Source: CAYMTN01 sp964393335
GTDB taxonomy: Bacteria; Chloroflexota; Anaerolineae; Aggregatilineales; Aggregatilineaceae
Direction of reading: 5' to 3'
NCBI GenBank assembly: GCA_964393335.1
Contig: CAYMTN010000059.1
Location: 1 to 23,832 of the forward strand
DNA: 23,832 nt
Position 1 is the stretch's first letter, and every line of letters starts with the position of its first letter. Both the position numbers and the translations under genes were made by a program. Positions 7,083 through 14,188 of this stretch are shown here, one piece after another. The notes under the pieces are model-generated. The model was given only the letters and a program-made list of their open reading frames with translations, had not been told where the DNA came from and made no database searches.

Positions 7083-10055
7083 ATGCAGGACGAGGTTGCA
7101 CAGACGACCACACAGCGGGCAGTATCCCGCAGGCGGGAAATCGGGACGGCTAACCAGGTCTTCATCTCGTATTCGCGCAAGGACAACGTGTTTGTCCACC
7201 GTCTGCATGACGCGCTGGCCGGTGAAGGCCGCGATGCCTGGGTCGATTGGGAAGATATCCCGCTCACGGCGGATTGGTGGCGCGAGATATGCGTCGGCAT
7301 CGAGGGGGCGAACGCTTTCCTGTTCGTGATCAGCCCCGATTCGGTGCGCTCGGTGACGTGTTTCAAGGAGATCGACCACGCCTCGCAGCACAACAAACGC
7401 ATCATGCCGATCCTCTACCGGCAGGTAACCGAAGAGGCCGACCGGCAGCGGATGCACCCCGCGATCAACGCGCACAACTGGATTTTTTTCCGCGAAGAAG
7501 ACGGCTTCGACGCCGCGTTTCAGTCGTTGATCGACGCGATGGATACCGACCTCGACTACGTGCGCGAGCATTCGCGGCTGTTGGTCCGCGCGCGCAGTTG
7601 GGAAAATCGCCAGCGCGACCCCAGCCTGCTGCTGCGCGGGAATGACCTCAGGGACGCCGAAACGTGGCTGGTCGAGGGCCGCACCAAAGAACACAACCAG
7701 CCCACCGAGCTGCATATCGAGTTCATCACCAAGAGCCGCCGGGCGCAGAATCGAATCCAGCAGCGCAACCGTATTATTTCGGCGGTGGTCGCGCTGATCG
7801 TCACGCTGTTGATCGCGCTGTTTGTGCAATACATGCGCACGCAGCAGGCCCGCCAGCAGGCCGACCAGAACGCCGCCCTCGCGCGGCTGGCCCAGATCGA
7901 CGCCGAGCAGCAGGAAAGCATCGCCAAGGCGATTGGGCTGGCGGCGCAGGCGCAGTTGGAGTTGTTCGGCTCGTCGCCGGAGCGGGGCGTGCTGCTCGCG
8001 CTCTTTGCGCTGGATAATTACCCGTATGTCTGGCAGGCGGAACGCGCGCTGGGCGCGGCGGTGCAGGCCAGCCGCGCGCGCCAGCGGTTTGCCGTGCATA
8101 CCGACAGCGTGAACAGCGCGGCGTGGTCGCCGGACGGCACGCGGGTCGTCACGGCCAGCAGCGACGGGTCCGCGCTGGTCTGGCAGGCGTCCGGGCAAGA
8201 GCCGCCGCTGCTCCTGGTGCATCCTCCCGGCATCAACGCGGCGGCATGGTCGCCGGACGGAAACCAGATCGTCACGGCTGGGCGCGACAATACCGCGAAA
8301 ATCTGGGACGCCACAACCGGCGATCCGATCCGCACGCTGGCCCCGTATGGCGACTGGGTGACGGCGGTGGCGTGGTCGCCGGATGGGGAGTGGATCGCCA
8401 GCGCCAGCGCCGACGGACTCGTGTCGTTGTGGGACCCGGACACCGGCCAGCGCCGGCTGATGGAGTTGAGTTCCGGGTCTAGCTGGATCAACAGCGTGGC
8501 GTGGTCACCGGATGGCACGCTGCTGCTGACGGCGGTTGAGGACGGCACCGCCGTGATCTGGGATTGGGCCGAGGGCAGCGCCGTGCTGACCCTGGCCGCG
8601 CATACCGGCAGCGTCACCGATGCGACGTGGTCGCCGGACGGATCGCAGATCGTCACCAGCGGCGACGATGATCTTGCCCGCGTGTGGGATGCCACATCCG
8701 GCGAGCTGCTGGTGACCATGCAGGGTCACATCAACGTCGTGGACAGCGCGGCGTGGTCGGCAGATGGACGGCTGATCGTGACTGCCAGCCGCGACCGGAC
8801 GGTGCGCGTCTGGAACGCCGTGAGCGGCAGCGAGTTGTTTGAGTTGATCGGGCATACGGGCGATGTGAACGACGCGGCCTGGTCACCGGATGGCACGCAG
8901 ATCGTCACGGCCAGCAGCGACCAGACGGCCATCGTGTGGGATGCCGTGCCCGGCCAGGAGGTGTTTACGCTGTCGCACAACGATTGGGTCAACGGCGCGA
9001 CCTGGAACCGGTCCGGCACCCAGGTCCTGACGTGGTCGCGCGATGGCACGGCCAGAGTGTGGGACGCGGCGACCGGGGCGCAGCAGCTTGAACTGGATCA
9101 CAGCGGCTGGGTCAACGGCGCGGCCTGGAGCCGTGACGAATCACGCATCCTGACGTGGTCGCGCGATGGCATGGCCAAAGTGTGGGATGCCGTGACCGGC
9201 GCTGAGCTGTTGGCGCTGTCGCACAATGACTCCGTGACGGGTGCCGCGTGGAGTCCGGACGAAACGCGCATCCTGACGTGGTCGCGCGATGGCACGGCGC
9301 GCATGTGGAGCGCCCAGGGTGAGGGCACGCTCGTGTTTACGGCCAGTTCCGGCGAGATCACGGGCGCGGCCTGGTCGCCAGATGGCACGCGCATCGCCAC
9401 CGCAGGCCGCCGCACCGTTCAAATCTGGGATGCGGAAACCGGCGACCTGCTGCGCTCGCTGACCGGCCATACGGGTGCAATTAACGACCTCGCCTGGTCG
9501 CCGGACGCAAAATTCGTGCTGACCGCCAGCGCTGATAACACGGCGCGCGTGTGGGACGCCTCCAGCGGGGCGGAATTGCGCGTATTGAGCGGGCATACCA
9601 ACGCGGTCAACAGCGCGCGCTGGTCGTCGGATGGGGCGCTGATTCTGACCGCTAGCGACGACGGCACGGCCCGTATGTGGGACGCTAAAACCGGCGAGTC
9701 GCTGCTGACGCTGGCCGGGCATACCGACGCCGTCGTCAGCGCGAGGTGGTCGCCCAATGAGGGGCGCGTCCTGACCGCCAGCGCGGATCGCACGGCGAAA
9801 GTGTGGGACGCGCTCACCGGCGAGAACCTGCTGACGCTGCGCGGGCACGACGGCGAATTGACGGGCGCGGTCTGGTCGCCAGACGGGCTGCTCAGCGTCA
9901 CGACCAGTTATGACTCGACGGCCCGCATCTGGCATACGTGGCAGGTCCTGGGGGATTTGGAGGGGTTCGCCGGGCAGTGCTGCGTGGTGCGTCCCCTGAC
10001 GCCGGAGGAGCGCGATCAATTTAACCTGGAACCGCAGGATCAAGTGGCAGAATAA
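7083..10055 (+). CDS. TIR domain - transmembrane - WD40 repeat protein
   Basis: The 990-residue protein has three parts. Residues about 24-150 form a TIR domain (QVFISYSRKDNVFVHRL, then WVDWEDIPL, then FLFVISPDSV). Glu96 in CFKEIDHAS sits where the NAD-cleaving glutamate of catalytic TIR domains lies, so NADase activity is plausible. A connecting region leads to one transmembrane helix at about 231-249 (IISAVVALIVTLLIALFVQY) and a Gln/Ala-rich helical stretch. From about 337 to 958 run fifteen WD40 repeats of roughly 41 residues, enough for two seven-bladed propellers plus one blade. No NTPase (STAND/NACHT) domain lies between. The likely design is a membrane-anchored sensor whose WD40 part recognises a ligand and whose TIR part signals or kills; that is inference. 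I chose the ATG at 7083 because GGGAGG lies five bases before it; an upstream GTG at 7059 lacks a site. An XdhC gene follows after 12 bases. Confidence 0.9.
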   Translation: MQDEVAQTTTQRAVSRRREIGTANQVFISYSRKDNVFVHRLHDALAGEGRDAWVDWEDIPLTADWWREICVGIEGANAFLFVISPDSVRSVTCFKEIDHASQHNKRIMPILYRQVTEEADRQRMHPAINAHNWIFFREEDGFDAAFQSLIDAMDTDLDYVREHSRLLVRARSWENRQRDPSLLLRGNDLRDAETWLVEGRTKEHNQPTELHIEFITKSRRAQNRIQQRNRIISAVVALIVTLLIALFVQYMRTQQARQQADQNAALARLAQIDAEQQESIAKAIGLAAQAQLELFGSSPERGVLLALFALDNYPYVWQAERALGAAVQASRARQRFAVHTDSVNSAAWSPDGTRVVTASSDGSALVWQASGQEPPLLLVHPPGINAAAWSPDGNQIVTAGRDNTAKIWDATTGDPIRTLAPYGDWVTAVAWSPDGEWIASASADGLVSLWDPDTGQRRLMELSSGSSWINSVAWSPDGTLLLTAVEDGTAVIWDWAEGSAVLTLAAHTGSVTDATWSPDGSQIVTSGDDDLARVWDATSGELLVTMQGHINVVDSAAWSADGRLIVTASRDRTVRVWNAVSGSELFELIGHTGDVNDAAWSPDGTQIVTASSDQTAIVWDAVPGQEVFTLSHNDWVNGATWNRSGTQVLTWSRDGTARVWDAATGAQQLELDHSGWVNGAAWSRDESRILTWSRDGMAKVWDAVTGAELLALSHNDSVTGAAWSPDETRILTWSRDGTARMWSAQGEGTLVFTASSGEITGAAWSPDGTRIATAGRRTVQIWDAETGDLLRSLTGHTGAINDLAWSPDAKFVLTASADNTARVWDASSGAELRVLSGHTNAVNSARWSSDGALILTASDDGTARMWDAKTGESLLTLAGHTDAVVSARWSPNEGRVLTASADRTAKVWDALTGENLLTLRGHDGELTGAVWSPDGLLSVTTSYDSTARIWHTWQVLGDLEGFAGQCCVVRPLTPEERDQFNLEPQDQVAE
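9026..9294 (+). repeat. Tandem 123-base repeat within WD40 blades 8-10
   Basis: The same 23-base string (starting cctgacgtggtcgcgcgat) occurs at 9026-9048, 9149-9171 and 9272-9294, spaced exactly 123 bases (41 codons). It encodes the LTWSRDG segment found only in these three blades, where the others have (T)AS.D. Recent duplication of a blade is the simplest explanation. Confidence 0.75.
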
Positions 10056-10067
10056 GCGGGTGGTGGG

Positions 10068-11123
10068 ATGAACGACGATATTTTTACGCAGGCGGCGGCC
10101 TGGCTGGACGCAGGCGAACCGGTCGTGATCGCGACGGTGGTCTGCATCGTTGGCTCGTCGAGCCAGCCGCTTGGCTCGCGCATGGCGATCACCACCGGCG
10201 ACCGCTTTGTCGGCGCGGTGAGCGGCGGGTGTGTCGAGACGGACGTCTACGAAGCCGCGCAGGACGTGCTGACGGGTGATGGCTCGCTGATGCTGCATTA
10301 CAAGCAAGTCGAAGACCCGCTGATCGAGATCGGGCTGAACTGTGAGGGCAAAATCGACGTGCTGGTCGAGCCGCTGCCTCGTGACCTTTACGTGCAGTTG
10401 GCCGGGCCGGGCACGCGCGTCAACGTGACGCTCTGCGCGCCGAATTGGCCGCTGGCACCGCAGCCCGTGCACGCGCAGGTCGGGCCGGATGGCACCGCCT
10501 CCGCCAGCCTGCCGCCGGACGTGCTGGCCGATGCACGCGCGGCGTTCCGTGATGATCGCACGGTGTCGCGCACCTACCCGGATGGCCGCGTGGCGCTGAT
10601 CGAACCAGTGCTGCCGCCGCCGACGCTGCTGGTTTTCGGCGCGGACCAGGTGGTGGTGCCGCTGGTGCGGCTGGCGCACGTGTTGGGCTTTTACACCGTC
10701 GTCACGGACGCGCGCCCCGCCTTCGCCACGCGCGAAAAACATCCGGAGGCGGACCGCGTGCTGGCGCTCTGGCCGCAAGACGTGGTCAACGAAATCGCGG
10801 TCGACGAGCGAACTTACGTCGTATCGCTGAACCACGAGCCGCGTTTTGAAGACGCCATGCTGCGCGCGCTGGCCGGGTATCCGCTGGCCTACCTGGGTGC
10901 GATTGGCAAACCGCAGCGCCATTTCGAGCGCATCAAACGCGCTGCCGCCACGGGCCTCGACCTGAGTCGACTCCCGCCGATTCACACGCCGGTCGGCCTG
11001 GACATCGGCGGCAAGTCGCCGGAAGAGATCGCGCTGAGCATCATGGCGGAGATCATCGCCGTGAAAAACGGGCGCACGGGTGGCATGTTGGGCGTCCAGA
11101 CGGTCGCAGCCCGGCAGGAGTGA
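10068..11123 (+). CDS. XdhC/CoxF family protein (molybdoenzyme maturation type)
   Basis: XdhC-type proteins bind molybdenum cofactor and insert its matured form into xanthine dehydrogenase-like enzymes. The 351-residue protein has both family domains. The N-terminal XdhC_CoxI part contains GAVSGGCVETDVYEAA (49-64). A C-terminal Rossmann-like part (about 184-340) contains LLVFGADQVVVPLVRLAHVLGF, a YLGAIGKPQRHFERI segment and the closing motif GLDIGGKSPEEIALSIMAE. Length and motifs are normal. The ATG at 10068 lies 12 bases after the TIR-WD40 stop, with a GGTGGTGGG ribosome-binding site, so the two genes are probably cotranscribed. No xdhA/B, coxL or other molybdenum hydroxylase gene is present in the window, so the client enzyme is not local. 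Alternatively it serves an unrelated nucleotide-binding role. Confidence 0.85.
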   Translation: MNDDIFTQAAAWLDAGEPVVIATVVCIVGSSSQPLGSRMAITTGDRFVGAVSGGCVETDVYEAAQDVLTGDGSLMLHYKQVEDPLIEIGLNCEGKIDVLVEPLPRDLYVQLAGPGTRVNVTLCAPNWPLAPQPVHAQVGPDGTASASLPPDVLADARAAFRDDRTVSRTYPDGRVALIEPVLPPPTLLVFGADQVVVPLVRLAHVLGFYTVVTDARPAFATREKHPEADRVLALWPQDVVNEIAVDERTYVVSLNHEPRFEDAMLRALAGYPLAYLGAIGKPQRHFERIKRAAATGLDLSRLPPIHTPVGLDIGGKSPEEIALSIMAEIIAVKNGRTGGMLGVQTVAARQE

Positions 11124-11159
11124 GCGGGCGAGGGGTGCGCGCTGCGGCCACTGCCTGCC
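11113..11159 (+). terminator. Possible terminator hairpin after the XdhC gene
   Basis: Arms 11113-11122 and 11149-11159 pair with one bulged base, overlapping the XdhC stop codon. A short T-run (CGTTTTC) comes about 12 bases later. It is a weak candidate only. Confidence 0.25.
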
Positions 11160-11193
11160 CCGAATCGTGTCGTTTTCCCCCGGAATGTGACCC

Positions 11194-11222
11194 TGGATTT
11201 CGCGCCGGGATTGCGGTATGAT
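11194..11222 (+). promoter_or_regulatory. Putative promoter of the L9 gene
   Basis: TATGAT at 11217-11222 is a good -10 element. A weak TGGATT at 11194-11199 lies at the right 17-base distance. The pair lies about 38 bases before the L9 ATG. Confidence 0.4.
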
Positions 11223-11260
11223 AACGGCTTGTGAAAGCGAACGTCAAGGAAGGCCCGAAG

Positions 11261-11956
11261 ATGAAGGTTATACTCAAGGATTACGTCTATAAACACGGGG
11301 TAGCAGGCGACGTGGTGAACGTGGCTCATGGTTTCGCCCGTAACTACCTGATCCCGCGTGGCTTGGCGATTAAAGCAACGCCCGGTGCGCTGCGTGAGAA
11401 CCAGCACCTGATTCAGCAGGCGTCCCACAACCGCGCGCAGCTTCGCACGATGGAAAACGAAGCCGCCGCTAAGATCGACGGGGTCGAGCTGGTGTTTGGT
11501 GTCAAAGCCGGTAAAAATAATAAGCTGTACGGCTCGATCACGACTCGTGACATCGCTCAGGCGCTGCAAGAAAAAACCGGCGTGGATATCAACCGCCGCC
11601 GCATCAGCGAGCGCCAACTGCGCGAATTGGGCGTGCACAACGTGCCCGTCCGCATCAGCGCGACGGCGTCCCCGGTGCTGCGCGTGATCGTGCTGCGTGA
11701 AGAGGAAGTCCAACTCTACCTGGACGGCGAGCCGGTCCCGACGCTGATCGCGCTGCGCGAGGAAGAAGAAGCCGAAGCGGCTGCCGAGGCGGCTGTCGAG
11801 GCGGCGGAGGCCGCGGCAGAAGCCGCAGCAGAAGCCGCAGCAGAGTCGGCGGCGGAGGTCGCAGAGGCCGCAGAAGCGGTTGTGGCGGTGGCAGCAGAAG
11901 CAGCCCCCGGCGATGAGGCCGGGCAGGCTGAAGGCGCTGAAGCTGCCGAAGCCTGA
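11261..11956 (+). CDS. rplI: Ribosomal protein bL9 with Ala/Glu-rich C-terminal extension
   Basis: bL9 binds 23S rRNA in the large subunit and helps keep the reading frame. Residues 1-50 form the N-terminal RNA-binding domain (MKVILKDYVYKHGVAGDVV, then GFARNYLIPRGLAIKAT). The linker helix and C-terminal domain (KLYGSITTRDIAQAL, then LRELGVHNVPVRI) end near residue 147. Typical bL9 proteins are about 148-150 residues; this one has 231. The extra part (about 165-231) is almost only Ala, Glu and Val and should form a long acidic helix. I chose the ATG at 11261, preceded by AAGGAAGG, because it gives the family-typical MKVIL start. An in-frame GTG at 11231 does not. The usual neighbours rpsF, ssb and rpsR are absent here. 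A zinc-ribbon gene follows after 40 bases. Confidence 0.95.
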   Translation: MKVILKDYVYKHGVAGDVVNVAHGFARNYLIPRGLAIKATPGALRENQHLIQQASHNRAQLRTMENEAAAKIDGVELVFGVKAGKNNKLYGSITTRDIAQALQEKTGVDINRRRISERQLRELGVHNVPVRISATASPVLRVIVLREEEVQLYLDGEPVPTLIALREEEEAEAAAEAAVEAAEAAAEAAAEAAAESAAEVAEAAEAVVAVAAEAAPGDEAGQAEGAEAAEA

Positions 11957-11969
11957 GAGCCGTTGAGTT

Positions 11970-11989
11970 GGCCGTGTGCAGACACGGCC
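11970..11989 (+). promoter_or_regulatory. Intercistronic hairpin between L9 and zinc-ribbon genes
   Basis: A perfect 8-bp stem (GGCCGTGT with ACACGGCC) with a GCAG tetraloop ends seven bases before the next ATG. There is no T-run, so it is more likely a processing or translation-control element than a terminator. It contains the alternative GTG start at 11976, which argues for the ATG at 11997. Confidence 0.5.
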
Positions 11990-11996
11990 CGGATGG

Positions 11997-12323
11997 ATGC
12001 CTATCAATCACGACGATCCTGGCTTGACCAGGCATGACAGCGAGTTAATCGCTTATGTCATCCGGCACCTGGCTTGCGAAGATTGCGGCCAGTCGTACAG
12101 CCTGGATGATGTGCGGGTGGTGTTGCACGCTGATTTCCAATGGGATTTGGTGGCAACCTGCCCAGTTTGCGCTGCCGAGCGCGTGGTGACGGCTTACGAT
12201 CATCCCCCTTATGAACAGTTGCGCGGACGGGCGGTGCCACTCACGCGCGAGGATGTACGGGAATGGCGGGCGTTCCTGGCCGTGTTTCGAGGCGATCTGC
12301 GCGAGCTGCTGGATTGTTATTAG
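11997..12323 (+). CDS. Small zinc-ribbon protein
   Basis: The 108-residue protein has two CxxC pairs (Cys27/Cys30 in LACEDCGQ and Cys55/Cys58 in TCPVCAAER), 24 residues apart. This spacing is typical of a zinc ribbon that binds nucleic acid or protein. The N-terminal part has a helical segment (SELIAYVIRHL). The C-terminal part (PLTREDVREWRAFLAVF) looks like another helix. The exact function is not known. It lies 40 bases after the L9 stop, separated by a hairpin, and is probably cotranscribed with it. A terminator-like hairpin follows at 12355. The ATG at 11997 was preferred over the GTG at 11976, which lies inside the hairpin. Confidence 0.75.
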   Translation: MPINHDDPGLTRHDSELIAYVIRHLACEDCGQSYSLDDVRVVLHADFQWDLVATCPVCAAERVVTAYDHPPYEQLRGRAVPLTREDVREWRAFLAVFRGDLRELLDCY

Positions 12324-12342
12324 CGGGCCGGGCTGGTACAAT
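12314..12342 (+). promoter_or_regulatory. Putative promoter upstream of the RodZ-like gene
   Basis: TTGTTA (12314-12319) and TACAAT (12337-12342) are separated by 17 bases and overlap the end of the zinc-ribbon gene. The expected start near 12349 lies just before a terminator-like hairpin. This suggests attenuation, or that a second -10 element (TATCAT, 12386-12391) is used instead. Confidence 0.45.
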
Positions 12343-12354
12343 GTGCAAAGAGGG

Positions 12355-12383
12355 GCGGGTGATCGTCAATACACCCGCTTTTT
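12355..12383 (+). terminator. Rho-independent terminator
   Basis: A 7-bp perfect stem (GCGGGTG at 12355-12361, CACCCGC at 12372-12378) with a 10-base loop is followed at once by five T residues. It probably ends the L9/zinc-ribbon transcript and may also act as an attenuator for the next gene. Confidence 0.7.
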
Positions 12384-12423
12384 GTTATCATACGGCGCAG
12401 CGATCCATGCGGAGACGATCAGC

Positions 12424-14094
12424 GTGAGTGAAGCCGAAATCCTGGGACAGCGGTTGCGCGAAGCACGCGAGGCCAGAGAATTAACGCTCGACGAAACCGA
12501 ACGGGCGACACGCATCCGCGCGAAATACCTCGAAGCGCTGGAGCAGGGCGATTATGGCAGCATGACGCCCGTGCAGGCGCAGGGGTTTTTGCGCAATTAT
12601 GCCCGTTTTTTGGGGCTGGATGTCGAGCTGCTGCTGGCGGAGATGGACGCGGATCGCGGGCAGGGGCGCTTGCGCCGCCGGGGCAGCGGTTCCGGGCTGC
12701 CTGCCGGGAGTCATGACCATGCCGCCGCTGAAGCCGAGATCCGCCGCATCACGCAGAGCGGGGCCGCCCGCCCGGCGCGCCGCCGCACGCGTACCCCGCG
12801 CGCCCGGCGCGGGATGCTCGGTAACATGATGATCGTGCTCGTGGCCGGGGCGATTGTCGTCGCGCTGGTCGTCGGCGGCATGCGCCTGGTCGACAACCTC
12901 GTCGAGTCGGAGGCGCAGACTCCCGCCCGTGCCGTCGAAACGCCGCTCGCCACCACCGAAGAGAACATGATCACCGGCGGCGACGAACTGCCGAGCGGCG
13001 CAGAAACCGCCGGTCCTTCGCCGTCAGAACCTGCTGGGGCGGAACCGGTGGTGACGCCCGGCGAGGGGTATACGCCCCCGGTGCTCACCGGAGCGGGCGT
13101 GGCGGTCGTGATCCAGATCGTGCAGCCCACCTGGATCAGCATCGCAACCGACGGCGCTGTGCAGTACGAAGGGCTGGCCGAAGAAGGCGAGATTCTGAAT
13201 TATACCGGGCGGCAAAGCGTCAGCGTGCGCGCCAGCAACGCCGCCGGATTGAACCTGACGGTCAACAACCAGCCGCAAGGCGTCCTGGGCGCGCGCGGGC
13301 AGTTGTTCGAGCAGACCTTCAGCCTGGAGGGCGCGACGGTCCCCACGCCACCCCCTGAGGGACTGCCCAGCGGCGATACGAGCATGTCCAGCCCTGCTGA
13401 CCAGACACAAGCGTCGCCGATTCCGGCGACGTTTACGTTTACGCCCGCCGGACCCGCTGCCCCAACGGCTACGCTGCCGCTCGATCCCGGCGATGGCAGC
13501 GTCTTTGCCCTGGCCAGCCAGACTCCGGAGGAAGCCGTCACGCTGACTCCTACCGATACGATCCCGCCGACGCTACCTACGCCGACCGGGACGCCGGTTA
13601 GCACGCCGACCGGTACCTTTACCGCCACGCCGACCAGCACGTTCACCGCGACGCCGACCCCATCCGGTACGTACACCGAACTGCCGACCTGGACGCCCAG
13701 CGCCACCTGGACGGCGACCCTCACCGCCACCGCGACCTATACGCCGACTGACACGCCGATGCCGACGCCAACCGATACGCCGACCACGACCGCCACGCCG
13801 ACGTTTACGGCGACTCCCACCGCAACCCATACGCCGACTTTGACTGCCACGCCGACCGCGACCTGGACTTACACGCCGACCGCGACGTCGAGCGCTACGC
13901 CGACCCCGACGGCGACTCCCACTCTGACAACGACCCCGACGCCGACCGCGACTCCGACTTTTACGGCGACACCGACCGCGACCTGGACCTTCACGCCGAC
14001 TCCGACGTGGTCGCTCACGCCGACGTTTACGCCAAGCCTGACGCCGTTTTTGCCGCCGCGCCTGACGCGCACGCCCTCGCCGGTACCGAAATAA
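12424..14094 (+). CDS. RodZ-like HTH membrane protein with long Thr-Pro repeat tail
   Basis: RodZ proteins link the MreB cytoskeleton to the cell envelope and shape rod cells. This 556-residue protein has the RodZ order. A cytoplasmic helix-turn-helix (HTH_25) spans about 5-75 (LGQRLREAREARELTLDET, then YLEALEQGDYGSMTPVQAQG). A basic stretch leads to one transmembrane helix at about 132-153. Outside the membrane lies a DUF4115-like beta domain at about 224-300 (VVIQIVQPTWISIATDG). The last 180 or so residues (about 375-546) are a Thr/Pro-rich repeat (units such as TATPTFTATPT), an unusual extracytoplasmic tail that may span or attach to the wall. The GTG at 12424 was chosen because GGAG lies about nine bases upstream and it begins just before the HTH. 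The frame is open further upstream only across the terminator. No mreB is nearby, so the symbol is withheld. Confidence 0.8.
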   Translation: MSEAEILGQRLREAREARELTLDETERATRIRAKYLEALEQGDYGSMTPVQAQGFLRNYARFLGLDVELLLAEMDADRGQGRLRRRGSGSGLPAGSHDHAAAEAEIRRITQSGAARPARRRTRTPRARRGMLGNMMIVLVAGAIVVALVVGGMRLVDNLVESEAQTPARAVETPLATTEENMITGGDELPSGAETAGPSPSEPAGAEPVVTPGEGYTPPVLTGAGVAVVIQIVQPTWISIATDGAVQYEGLAEEGEILNYTGRQSVSVRASNAAGLNLTVNNQPQGVLGARGQLFEQTFSLEGATVPTPPPEGLPSGDTSMSSPADQTQASPIPATFTFTPAGPAAPTATLPLDPGDGSVFALASQTPEEAVTLTPTDTIPPTLPTPTGTPVSTPTGTFTATPTSTFTATPTPSGTYTELPTWTPSATWTATLTATATYTPTDTPMPTPTDTPTTTATPTFTATPTATHTPTLTATPTATWTYTPTATSSATPTPTATPTLTTTPTPTATPTFTATPTATWTFTPTPTWSLTPTFTPSLTPFLPPRLTRTPSPVPK

Positions 14095-14101
14095 CGAACA
14101 A

Positions 14102-14125
14102 GGTCCGCGTCAAACGGCGCGGACC
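14102..14125 (+). terminator. Hairpin after the RodZ-like gene
   Basis: An 8-bp perfect stem (GGTCCGCG with CGCGGACC) with an 8-base loop starts seven bases after the stop codon. It lacks a T-run. It is probably a transcript-end or stabilising hairpin. Confidence 0.45.
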
Positions 14126-14146
14126 CAGGTTCCGGGAGGAGCGAGC

Positions 14147-14188
14147 ATGAGTACTGACGTTAATGGTACAGGCCCGTACCACCGCTAG
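14147..14188 (+). CDS. Possible 13-residue micro-ORF with strong ribosome-binding site
   Basis: A textbook GGGAGGAG site lies about six bases before an ATG that opens a 13-codon frame (MSTDVNGTGPYHR), ending in TAG. The stop shares the CTAG palindrome with the stop of the convergent regulator gene. It may be a genuine micropeptide or, more likely, the remaining 5' end of a gene that was replaced downstream. Confidence 0.3.
   Translation: MSTDVNGTGPYHR

Noticed and set aside
9141..10985. A 614-codon open frame on the minus strand across the WD40 and XdhC genes
   Set aside because: It is antisense to two well-supported genes with full domain motifs, has no recognisable domain itself, and such shadows are expected in GC-rich DNA.
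12211..12423. N-terminal extension of the RodZ-like frame
   Set aside because: It runs through the end of the zinc-ribbon gene and the terminator; the HTH domain starts right after the GTG at 12424, which has a GGAG site.
13200..14072. Val/Gly-rich minus-strand frames opposite the Thr-Pro repeat
   Set aside because: They are the low-complexity complement of the ACG/CCG codon repeat and have no independent support.
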